9,160 nucleotides of DNA from Caldisericota bacterium. GTDB taxonomy: Bacteria; CG03; B21-G15. Each line of letters starts with the position of its first letter. The stretch's first letter is position 1. The position numbers and the translations under genes are program-made. The DNA is taken from positions 1 through 9,160 of the forward strand of contig QMOP01000038.1 of the NCBI GenBank assembly GCA_003650255.1, in the 5' to 3' direction. The notes beneath the pieces were generated by a model. That model had not been told where the DNA came from, did no database searches, and was given only the letters and a program-made list of their open reading frames with translations. Of this stretch, positions 1 to 6,181 are shown piece after piece.

Positions 1-2145
1 AACCTTAAACTTTGCCTTGTAAGTGATGGAAGAAATATAAATACAGTTGTCTGTGGTGCTCCAAATGTTAAAAAAGGAATTAAGGTCGCATATGCAAAGC
101 CAGGAGCAAAGATTCACGGTGGAATTGAGATTGGAAAGAAGAATATAAGGGGTCAGGTTTCTACTGGAATGTTGCTGAGTGAAAGGGAACTTGGGTGGGG
201 AAGTTCACATGATGGAATATATGTCTTTCCTCAAAATACTTCTCTTGGAGTAGATGTAAATGACCTTAAAAAAGGCGGAGATGAAATTCTTGAGATTGAG
301 ATTACAGCAAACAGACCTGACCTTTTAAGTATTTACGGAGTTGCAAGAGAAATAGCCCTTCTTAAGGGAATGAATATAAGTGAATGGAAAGTTGAGGATT
401 ATCAGAAATTTGATGGAGAAAGAAAAATAAATGTGATTCTTGAAGAGGGATCCTGTATATTTTATTCTGGAAGGATTATTGAATGTGTAAATGTTTCACA
501 GTCTCCCTCTTGGATGGTTGAAAAACTTAGGCTTTATGGAATAAATTCAGTAAATAATGTTGTTGATATAACAAATTACATTCTTTGCGCTTATGGTCAG
601 CCACTTCATGCATTTGACCTTGATAGAATTGAAGGAGATATTTTTGTAAGAAGTGCAAAAGAAGGAGAGGAGGTAGTACTTCTTGATGGAAAGAAATATA
701 GAATGAAAGGGGGAGAGATAGTTATTGCTGATAGTAAAAAAATACTTGCTCTTGCAGGTGTTATGGGAGCAGAGAATTCAAAGGTAACAGAAGATACAAA
801 AAATATTTTTCTTGAATCAGCATACTTTTATCCAGAAAAAGTGAGATATGCTTCAAAAGTTCATTCAATTATGACCGATTCATCATATAGATTTGAAAGG
901 GGAGTTGATCCCGAGGGTGTTTTAAAAGGACTTGAAGAGGCATCATGTATGATTTCAAGAATATGTTCTGGAAAGGTTAATAGTGAAAGGATTGAAAGGG
1001 GGAGTTTGGAGAGAAAGGAAAAAATTATTGAAGTAACGGAGGAGATTGTTGAAAATATTATTGGAGTTAAAATTGAGAGGGAGGTTATAAGGAATATTCT
1101 TTCAAAAATTGGAAGAATTGAAGAGAAAAATGAAAAAATATTATTTTCCCCTCCAGGTTATAGAAAAGATTTAAATATAAAAGAATCTGTTGCAGGAGAA
1201 ATTGGAAGGATTTACGGTTTTGATAAAATCCCTTCAAAAATTCCTCCACTTACATGGATTCCAAAAGGAAAAGATGAAAGGGAAGTTTTGTATGAAAAAA
1301 TAAAGAGTAAACTTACTGGTTTCGGCTTTTTTGAAGTTATAAATTCTCCTCTTATAAGTTCAGAGCAGGTAGAAAGATTTTACCGAGAAAAAATTCTTAA
1401 AATTGAAAATCCTCTTACAAAACCTCAAGATGCTCTTTCTCCAACGCTAATTTTTGGAATGCTTAAGAATGTTAAGTTCAATATTTCAAGGGGAGAGAAA
1501 AATATTTTTCTGTTTGAGATTGGTAAGGTTTTTTTGCCAGAGGAAAGAAGAGCAATTGGAATTATTGGAACAGGAGATATAAGGGTTTCATGGAGGAAAA
1601 GAGAGAATTTTGATTTCTTTTATTTAAAAGGAATTGTAAATGCTATTTTAGATGGGTTTGGAGTAAAATTTGAAGAAGATGAAGGAGATTATAGTATCTT
1701 TTCAAAATCACAGATTAAGTTTCTTGTTGATGGAAAGGTTGTTGGATTTCTTGGTGAGATTTCACAGGATCTTAAAAAAATTTATGATATAACTCATGAT
1801 ATTTTTTATTCTGAAATTTATCCTGATGAGATACCCATTAAAAGAAAAGAGGTAAAAATAAAGAAATACTTTCCTCCAGTTTTAAGGGATATTTCTGTTA
1901 TAGCTAAGAGAAATTTGACTTATAATAGAATTTATAATATAATAAGAAATGCTGGAGGAGATATTTTAAAGGAGGTTCAATTGATAGATGTGTATAAAGG
2001 ACCTCAGATAAAAGAGGATGAAATCTCTTATACATTTCATCTTAAATTTCAGAAAGAAGATGAAACTTTGAGAGATGATATGTGCGATAATAAAGTTAAA
2101 GAAATACTTGAAGAATTATCTAAAAATGGTATAAAATTAAGATAA
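1..2145 (+). CDS. pheT: Phenylalanine--tRNA ligase beta subunit, 5' end missing
   Basis: Beta chain of the cytoplasmic (alpha-beta)2 PheRS, which charges tRNA-Phe and edits mischarged Tyr-tRNA. The frame is open from base 1, and the first residues already lie in the tRNA-binding OB fold (CGAPNV, then GMLLSERELG near residue 57 of the visible part). The true start is therefore upstream, with about 75-80 residues missing; 714 are visible and the family is usually about 800. In order: OB fold (1-60), B3/B4 editing domain (about 145-310, with GQPLHAFD, ALAGVMGAENS, FLESA and SSYRFERGVDP), B5 domain (about 340-410, RKDLNIKES...GRIYGFDKIP), catalytic-like core, and the FDX-ACB anticodon-binding domain (622-714). 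The B5 stretch usually written DLxEEV reads SVAGEI here, so two usual acidic residues are absent. The stop is followed after one base by the next ATG. pheS probably lies upstream, outside the window. Confidence 0.97.
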   Translation, partial: NLKLCLVSDGRNINTVVCGAPNVKKGIKVAYAKPGAKIHGGIEIGKKNIRGQVSTGMLLSERELGWGSSHDGIYVFPQNTSLGVDVNDLKKGGDEILEIEITANRPDLLSIYGVAREIALLKGMNISEWKVEDYQKFDGERKINVILEEGSCIFYSGRIIECVNVSQSPSWMVEKLRLYGINSVNNVVDITNYILCAYGQPLHAFDLDRIEGDIFVRSAKEGEEVVLLDGKKYRMKGGEIVIADSKKILALAGVMGAENSKVTEDTKNIFLESAYFYPEKVRYASKVHSIMTDSSYRFERGVDPEGVLKGLEEASCMISRICSGKVNSERIERGSLERKEKIIEVTEEIVENIIGVKIEREVIRNILSKIGRIEEKNEKILFSPPGYRKDLNIKESVAGEIGRIYGFDKIPSKIPPLTWIPKGKDEREVLYEKIKSKLTGFGFFEVINSPLISSEQVERFYREKILKIENPLTKPQDALSPTLIFGMLKNVKFNISRGEKNIFLFEIGKVFLPEERRAIGIIGTGDIRVSWRKRENFDFFYLKGIVNAILDGFGVKFEEDEGDYSIFSKSQIKFLVDGKVVGFLGEISQDLKKIYDITHDIFYSEIYPDEIPIKRKEVKIKKYFPPVLRDISVIAKRNLTYNRIYNIIRNAGGDILKEVQLIDVYKGPQIKEDEISYTFHLKFQKEDETLRDDMCDNKVKEILEELSKNGIKLR

Positions 2146-2146
2146 G

Positions 2147-2407
2147 ATGGAAACGAAAGTTTCTGATTTGGTTGAAGTTGAAGAACTTTTAAAGGAATTG
2201 GTTAAGAGATATGAAAATTTAAAGGAGGAAAATAAGTATCTTAATGAGAAACTAAGGAAGATTGAAGAGGAAAACAAACTTCTTCATAAGGAACTTCAGC
2301 ATATGAAGAGGATTTCAAATGAAAATGAAAAATTAAAAGCAAAAAATGAAAAGGTGAGGGAGAGATTGAATTTGCTCCTTTTACAACTTGAAAGAATGGG
2401 GATATAA
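2147..2407 (+). CDS. Small coiled-coil protein, ZapB-like by position
   Basis: Predicted cytoplasmic protein of 86 residues, almost entirely a coiled coil. Leu/Ile/Val recur at heptad spacing from about residue 10 to 83 (EELLKELVKRYENL, LNEKLRKIEEENKLL, RLNLLLLQLERMGI), and Glu, Lys and Asn dominate the rest. There is no signal peptide or membrane segment. The ATG lies one base after the pheT stop and no good Shine-Dalgarno is visible, so translation is probably coupled to pheT. Its stop shares one base with the zapA start (TAATG), again suggesting coupled, matched synthesis. A short coiled-coil protein produced together with ZapA would suit a ZapB-like role in bundling the FtsZ ring, but this is inferred from size, fold and neighbourhood. 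Coiled-coil sequences are low in complexity, so residue similarity alone cannot place it in a family. Confidence 0.8.
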   Translation: METKVSDLVEVEELLKELVKRYENLKEENKYLNEKLRKIEEENKLLHKELQHMKRISNENEKLKAKNEKVRERLNLLLLQLERMGI

Positions 2408-2691
2408 TGGGAAAGGTTACGGTAAAGATTCACGGTAAAGAGTATACTTTTGAAAGCGGAGATAGGGATGAGGAGTATGTAAGAGAACTTGCAAGGTATG
2501 TGGATGAGAAGATAGAAGAAGTGTTAAGAGAATCAAAGAATATTTCAACTTTGAATCTTGTAGTATCTGCATGCATGAGCATAGCAGACGAGTATTTCAG
2601 ATTTAAAAATAGTAAAGTTACTACGGGAAAGGATATTGATAAGTTCCTTTCCCGTACGAAAGTTCTTTTAACAAAGGTATTGAAAGATTAA
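2407..2691 (+). CDS. zapA: Cell division protein ZapA
   Basis: ZapA binds FtsZ in the cytoplasm and cross-links protofilaments at the division ring. The 94-residue product has the family layout: an N-terminal beta hairpin (KVTVKIHGKEYTFESGD), a helix with the motif EEYVRELARYVDEKIEEV (23-40), then the helix STLNLVVSACMSIADEYFRFK (47-67) ending in the typical IADEYF. The length is normal for bacterial ZapA. The ATG overlaps the stop of the upstream coiled-coil gene by one base, and the GGGG just before it may act as ribosome binding site. The last 25 residues or so are a basic tail outside the core domain. Their DNA carries a perfect 12-bp inverted repeat, and the last base of the stop codon is also the first paired base of the 6S-like RNA. 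zapA beside 6S RNA and fau matches the E. coli locus. Confidence 0.93.
   Translation: MGKVTVKIHGKEYTFESGDRDEEYVRELARYVDEKIEEVLRESKNISTLNLVVSACMSIADEYFRFKNSKVTTGKDIDKFLSRTKVLLTKVLKD
2622..2656 (+). repeat. Perfect 12-bp inverted repeat in the zapA 3' end
   Basis: The arm TACGGGAAAGGA (2622-2633) is exactly complementary to TCCTTTCCCGTA (2645-2656), separated by 11 bases. As RNA this gives a 12-bp stem with six G-C pairs. It lies in the codons for the variable ZapA tail and its centre is about 52 bases before the 5' end of the 6S-like RNA. Bases after it (to 2670) are moderately T-rich but contain no clean U-run, so it is not a textbook terminator. It could be a protein-binding operator for a 6S promoter, an RNA processing or stabilising hairpin, or a weak attenuator. 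The repeat is certain; the function is open. Confidence 0.75.
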
Positions 2692-2849
2692 TCCCTGCTC
2701 CGCTGGTGTTAAGAGGGTGATGAAGGAGCCAACAAGTTAAGAATGGGAATCCAACATGCTTCGTAGCCGTGGCTACGGAGTGAGGATACCCACGTGGTAA
2801 ATAGGGCTCTAAAACTCTCTCCTCTCACCGCGGTAGCGGGGATTTTTTT
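2691..2849 (+). ncRNA. ssrS: 6S RNA (SsrS), regulator of RNA polymerase
   Basis: 6S RNA imitates an open promoter and binds the housekeeping RNA polymerase holoenzyme. Identified here by structure and synteny. Closing stem: 2691-2699 pairs with 2835-2843, 2700-2703 with 2830-2833 and 2705-2708 with 2826-2829, with single-base bulges at 2704 and 2834. Next helix: 2712-2717 with 2820-2825. Then 2725-2730 (GGAGCC) with 2805-2810. The central bubble is 2731-2744 opposite 2792-2804. Beyond it, GGG-A-ATCC (2745-2752) pairs with GGAT-A-CCC (2784-2791), and an apical 9-bp hairpin pairs 2759-2767 with 2772-2780 around the loop CGUG. From memory, E. coli 6S also has GAGCC on the 5' edge of its bubble and a UAAAACU stretch on the 3' side, as here (GAGCC; CUAAAACU). 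About 159 nt against 184 in E. coli. The place between zapA and rarA-fau fits. SRP RNA and tmRNA were considered and do not fit. The ends are inferred. Confidence 0.85.
2826..2849 (+). terminator. 3' strand of the 6S closing stem with U-run
   Basis: The GC-rich 3' strand of the closing stem (CACCGCGG, then TAGCGGGGAT) runs directly into seven T residues (2843-2849), so it looks like an intrinsic terminator or RNA 3' end. Its partner strand is about 125 bases upstream, unusually far for a classical terminator hairpin. Termination may therefore be partial, with read-through feeding rarA, as happens for ssrS-fau in E. coli. Confidence 0.45.
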
Positions 2850-2864
2850 ATTTTAATGTAAAAG

Positions 2865-2871
2865 AAGGGGG
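2865..2871 (+). promoter_or_regulatory. Ribosome binding site for rarA
   Basis: AAGGGGG sits six bases before the TTG at 2878. It supports that TTG as the rarA start in the absence of a nearby ATG. No convincing promoter fits in the 28 bases between the 6S U-run and this start. Confidence 0.6.
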
Positions 2872-2877
2872 AATAAA

Positions 2878-4152
2878 TTGGAACTTTTTGATAAAAAAGA
2901 AAAAAAGGAAATACCTCCTTTATCATGGAGGTTTTATCCCAAGGATTTTTCAGAATTTGTAGGCCAAAAGGAGATTATTGGAGAGGGGAAACTTTTAAGA
3001 AGATTAATTGAAGAGGATAGTTTAAGAAGTGCTGTTTTTTTTGGGCCAACAGGTGTTGGTAAAACAGCACTTGCGAGGTTGATTGCTCATAAAACTAAAA
3101 AGAGGTTTATTCAATTGAATGCCACAACTTCAGGAGTAAGGGAGATTTCAGATATTGTCAAGGAGGCGGATTATAATTTAAGAAAGGGGATTCAGACACT
3201 TCTTGTGATAGATGAACTTCACCATTTTAATAAAACACAGCAGGATGCACTTCTTCCCCATGTTGAAAGAGGAGTCATAAATTTTATAGGGATAACAAGT
3301 GAGAATCCATACTATTTTTTGAATAAGGCACTTCTTTCAAGGGTTCTCCTTTTTGAATTTTCTCCACTCAGTGAAAGTGATATTGTAAAAATTCTTAAGA
3401 ATGCAATTAAAAAAGATAGTAAAATAAAGGATTTAAAGGTTAAAGAATCTATCTTGAAGAAAATTGCGAAATTTTCAAATTATGATGCAAGAAGAGCACT
3501 TAATATTTTAGAGGTTCTTTCAGTTTATTTAAAAGGAAAGGAGGTGAATGAAACTGTTTTGAAAGAGGTTCTCTCAAAAAGAGTATTCCCTTATGACAAA
3601 AAAGGAGATGAGCATTATGATACAATTTCAGCATTTATAAAGAGTATAAGGGGTTCTGACCCTGATGCTTCACTTTACTGGCTTGCAAAACTGATAAAAC
3701 TTGGAGAGGACCCAAGATTTATAACAAGGAGACTTCTTATTCTTGCTTCTGAGGATATAGGGCTTGCAGATCCTTTCGCTATTGTTCTTTCTTCAAGCAT
3801 AAGTGATGCTATAGAGAAGGTAGGAATGCCTGAGGCAAAAATACTCTTAAGTGAACTTGTAATTTACCTTTGTTCTGCTCCAAAATCAAATACCTGTTAT
3901 GAAGCAATTGAGAATGCTCTTAGTTATTTTGAAACTGAAAAGGAATTAAAGGTTCCAGAACATTTAACGAAAAAAGGAAGTAAGAAATACAAATATCCTC
4001 ATTCTTATGGAGGATGGGTAAAGCAGAGTTATCTTCCTGAAAAGGTGAAATTTTTGAATTTAAGGAGAATAGGATATGAGAAGAAAATCATTGAGAGATT
4101 TGAAAATAGAGTTAAGGGAAAGGATAAAAAAAATATTAAGGAAAATAGATGA
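2878..4152 (+). CDS. rarA: Replication-associated recombination ATPase RarA (MgsA)
   Basis: RarA is a cytoplasmic AAA+ ATPase of the clamp-loader group that acts at stalled forks with SSB and the replisome. The 424 residues match the family length (E. coli 447). Visible motifs: Walker A GPTGVGKT (56-63), Walker B LLVIDELH (108-115) followed by HFNKTQQDALLPHVE, sensor 1 near GITSEN (138-143), arginine finger ALLSR (151-155), sensor 2 DARRALN (203-209), and the C-terminal tetramerisation region HYDTISAFIKS...SEDIGLADP (246-299), then PHSYGGWVKQSYLP. The usual DExHRFNK has His for Arg here. The start is TTG with a GGGGG-type ribosome site. The gene follows the 6S RNA, and its last 77 bases overlap fau in another frame, giving RarA a Lys-rich tail. 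RarA next to 6S RNA and fau agrees with the syntenic picture. Identity is secure. Confidence 0.95.
   Translation: MELFDKKEKKEIPPLSWRFYPKDFSEFVGQKEIIGEGKLLRRLIEEDSLRSAVFFGPTGVGKTALARLIAHKTKKRFIQLNATTSGVREISDIVKEADYNLRKGIQTLLVIDELHHFNKTQQDALLPHVERGVINFIGITSENPYYFLNKALLSRVLLFEFSPLSESDIVKILKNAIKKDSKIKDLKVKESILKKIAKFSNYDARRALNILEVLSVYLKGKEVNETVLKEVLSKRVFPYDKKGDEHYDTISAFIKSIRGSDPDASLYWLAKLIKLGEDPRFITRRLLILASEDIGLADPFAIVLSSSISDAIEKVGMPEAKILLSELVIYLCSAPKSNTCYEAIENALSYFETEKELKVPEHLTKKGSKKYKYPHSYGGWVKQSYLPEKVKFLNLRRIGYEKKIIERFENRVKGKDKKNIKENR
4062..4067 (+). promoter_or_regulatory. Ribosome binding site for fau inside rarA
   Basis: AAGGAG lies eight bases before the ATG at 4076, within rarA coding sequence. 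This strong site is the main reason to accept a fau start that gives a 77-base overlap, rather than a later in-frame TTG (4091 or 4100). Confidence 0.7.
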
Positions 4153-4648
4153 AGAGGAGAGAAGAAGGGTTTCAGAAGAGATAAAAAGAAACCTCCTCTC
4201 CTTAAAAATTTTAGAGAAAAAAAATAATATTCTCATATATTTTTCAAAATCTCCTGAAATTGATACTACCTCCATCATAGAAGAACTTCATAAAGAAGGA
4301 AAAAATATTTATCTGCCAAAAATAATTGATAGCGAAATATTACCAGCAGTTTTAGATGGTTTTGAAAATTTGAAAAAGGGGAAGTATGGAATAATGGAAC
4401 CAACAAGTTCGGTTTTTGTAGATGAAGAAAAAATAGATGCTGTTATTCTTCCTGGAATTGCATTTGATACTTCTGGAAGGCGACTTGGAAGGGGGAAGGG
4501 ATACTTTGATAGGTTTTTGAAAAGATGTAGAAATGCAATAAAAATTGCCCTTTCATACAGTTTTCAGGTTGTTGAGGAGGTTCCTGAAGAGGAGAATGAT
4601 GAAAGGGTTAATGTTATTGTTACTGAAAATGAAGTAATTTTTGTTTAA
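4076..4648 (+). CDS. fau: 5-formyltetrahydrofolate cyclo-ligase
   Basis: Cytoplasmic enzyme (MTHFS, EC 6.3.3.2; ygfA in E. coli) that uses ATP to turn 5-formyl-THF into 5,10-methenyl-THF, returning the storage folate to one-carbon metabolism. The 190-residue length is typical. Family marks: N-terminal helices KIELRERIKKILRKI and SEEIKRNLL, the strand NILIYFSKSPEIDT (51-64), IYLPKI, the folate-site region GIMEP (105-109), then VILPGIAFDTSGRRLG (123-138) and the phosphate-binding GRGKGYFDRFL (138-148), ending with NDERVNVIVTE. The start overlaps rarA by 77 bases but has its own strong ribosome site. The stop lies in the ribosome site of rny. In E. coli this gene directly follows 6S RNA and can be co-transcribed with it; here rarA sits between them. 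Identity is well supported by motifs. Confidence 0.94.
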   Translation: MRRKSLRDLKIELRERIKKILRKIDEEERRRVSEEIKRNLLSLKILEKKNNILIYFSKSPEIDTTSIIEELHKEGKNIYLPKIIDSEILPAVLDGFENLKKGKYGIMEPTSSVFVDEEKIDAVILPGIAFDTSGRRLGRGKGYFDRFLKRCRNAIKIALSYSFQVVEEVPEEENDERVNVIVTENEVIFV

Positions 4649-4654
4649 AGGAGG
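4647..4654 (+). promoter_or_regulatory. Ribosome binding site that fixes the rny start
   Basis: AAAGGAGG overlaps the fau stop and precedes the ATG at 4659 by four bases. An in-frame TTG at 4641 would add six residues, but it would place the ribosome site inside the gene, so ATG 4659 is preferred. Confidence 0.8.
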
Positions 4655-4658
4655 TCGT

Positions 4659-6155
4659 ATGAGTGTTTTATTCGGAGTTTTAGGATTTGTTGTTGGTTTT
4701 TTAATTTCGTTCATAGTTTTTAAGAAAAGAATCCAATCTCTTTCAAAGGAAATTGAAAAGGAGAAGATGCTTGAATTAAAGGAGAGTTTTGAAAAGGAAA
4801 GAAAGGAGATTGAGGAGGAATTAAAGAAACAGAGAAAAGATCTTCTTATTCAGCAAGAAAAAATTACAAAAAGGTTTGAAATTCTTGATGAGAAGGAGAA
4901 GGAGATAGAAAAAAGTATGAGGGAACTGAATGCAAAAGAGAAGAGTTTATTGAGAAAGGAGAATGAGTTAAATTCTTTAAAAATGGAACTGGAAAAGAAA
5001 AGAGAGGATTATATGAAATTACTTGAAAGAGTTGCTGGAATGAACATGGAGGAGGCAAGAAACAGTTTGCTTAAAGAGGTAGAGGAGAAGATGAAGGATA
5101 AAATAAATGAGTATATTATGAAAATTGAGGAGGATGCAAAAGTAAAAGCAGAGGAAAAGGCAAAAGAGATAATAGCAACAAGTATTTACAGGATTGCAGG
5201 TGATTTTGTTTCTGAAATAACAACAGTTCAAGTCAGTCTTCCGAGTGAGGATATGAAAGGAAGGATTATTGGAAGGGAGGGAAGAAATATAAGAGCATTT
5301 GAGGCAGCAACAGGAGTTGAAGTAATTGTTGATGATACTCCAGGAGTTATAACTCTTTCCTCATTTGATGGTGTAAGAAGGGAGATAGCAAGAGTTGCGT
5401 TAGAAAAACTTATTGCTGATGGAAGAATAAATCCAGCAAGGATTGAGGAAGTTGTTGAAAAGGTAAAAAAGGAGGTAGAGGAAAATATTTTTAAAGAGGG
5501 AGAAAGGGTTGCATATGATATGGGAATCCAGAAACTTCATCCTGAACTAAAAAAACTTATTGGAAGATTGAAATTCAGGTATTCCTATGGACAAAATGTT
5601 TTAAATCATTCAATTGAGGTTGCAAGAGTTGCAGGAGCAATTGCAGATGAACTTGGGGTTGATTCAAGAATAGCAAAAAGAGCAGCACTTCTTCATGATA
5701 TTGGTAAGGGTGTTGATGAATCTGTTGAGGGTGCACATGCTGAAGTTGGAGCAAATATTGCAAAAAAATATGGTGAAAGTGAAGTTATAGTTCATGCAAT
5801 ACTTTCCCACCATGAGGATGTTCCATTCAAAACAGTTTTTGATTATATTGTTTCAGCAGCAGATGCAATAAGTGCATCCCGTCCAGGAGCAAGGTTTGAG
5901 TCGGTTGAAAAGTATATTGAGAGAATTGAAAAAATTGAGGAGATTGCCTCCTCTTTTCATGGAGTTGAAAAGGCCTTTGCACTTTCAGCAGGAAGGGAGT
6001 TGAGAGTTCTTGTAAACCATGAGGCAGTTTCAGATGAGGAAACAGGAGTTCTTGCAAGGGAAATAGCAAGAAGGATTGAAAATGAGGTTTCATATCCTGG
6101 AATTGTGAAGGTTGTTGTTATAAGAGAACTTAGAAAGGAAGAGGTTGCAAAATAA
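4659..6155 (+). CDS. rny: Ribonuclease Y
   Basis: Membrane-anchored endoribonuclease that initiates mRNA decay in bacteria without, or in addition to, RNase E. 498 residues, close to the usual 510-520. Order: one N-terminal transmembrane helix (3-21, VLFGVLGFVVGFLISFIVF) followed by basic residues, placing the body in the cytoplasm; a long charged coiled coil (about 25-180); a KH domain (about 190-255) with the GxxG loop GREG (205-208); and an HD domain with NHSIEVARVAG (His317), LLHDIGK (His346-Asp347), the SHHED segment (383-387) and AADAIS (Asp402). The C-terminus GIVKVVVIRELR is family-typical. All HD metal ligands expected by eye are present, so it should be active. It begins 10 bases after fau. 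Coding for an RNase Y beside a 6S RNA locus makes it a candidate for processing that RNA, but this is only inference. Confidence 0.97.
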   Translation: MSVLFGVLGFVVGFLISFIVFKKRIQSLSKEIEKEKMLELKESFEKERKEIEEELKKQRKDLLIQQEKITKRFEILDEKEKEIEKSMRELNAKEKSLLRKENELNSLKMELEKKREDYMKLLERVAGMNMEEARNSLLKEVEEKMKDKINEYIMKIEEDAKVKAEEKAKEIIATSIYRIAGDFVSEITTVQVSLPSEDMKGRIIGREGRNIRAFEAATGVEVIVDDTPGVITLSSFDGVRREIARVALEKLIADGRINPARIEEVVEKVKKEVEENIFKEGERVAYDMGIQKLHPELKKLIGRLKFRYSYGQNVLNHSIEVARVAGAIADELGVDSRIAKRAALLHDIGKGVDESVEGAHAEVGANIAKKYGESEVIVHAILSHHEDVPFKTVFDYIVSAADAISASRPGARFESVEKYIERIEKIEEIASSFHGVEKAFALSAGRELRVLVNHEAVSDEETGVLAREIARRIENEVSYPGIVKVVVIRELRKEEVAK

Positions 6156-6181
6156 ATGTATTTTTCGTAAAATTTTGAATT

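Noticed and set aside
1333..1361. Near-perfect inverted repeat GAAGTTATAA / TTATAAGTTC in pheT
   Set aside because: It has one mismatch, is very AT-rich and lies in the middle of a conserved coding region, so chance is a sufficient explanation in DNA of this composition.
2691..2849. SRP RNA, tmRNA or riboswitch as alternative identities for the structured RNA
   Set aside because: No SRP GGAA/GCAG apical motif, no tRNA-like ends or tag reading frame, and no riboswitch core that I recognise. The long rod with one large bubble fits 6S best.
4159..4202. Interrupted complementarity GGAGAG...GTTTC / GAAAC...CTCTCC in fau
   Set aside because: The arms are broken by unpaired bases of unequal length and occur in purine-rich coding sequence; not a convincing hairpin.
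4060..4278. Reverse-strand open frame across the rarA-fau junction
   Set aside because: It mirrors purine-rich coding sequence, gives a low-complexity Leu/Ser/Phe protein and has no recognisable domain; a shadow of the forward genes.
6156..6170. Four-codon mini-ORF (MYFS) directly after the rny stop
   Set aside because: Too short to judge, no ribosome site suited to it and no attenuator structure around it.
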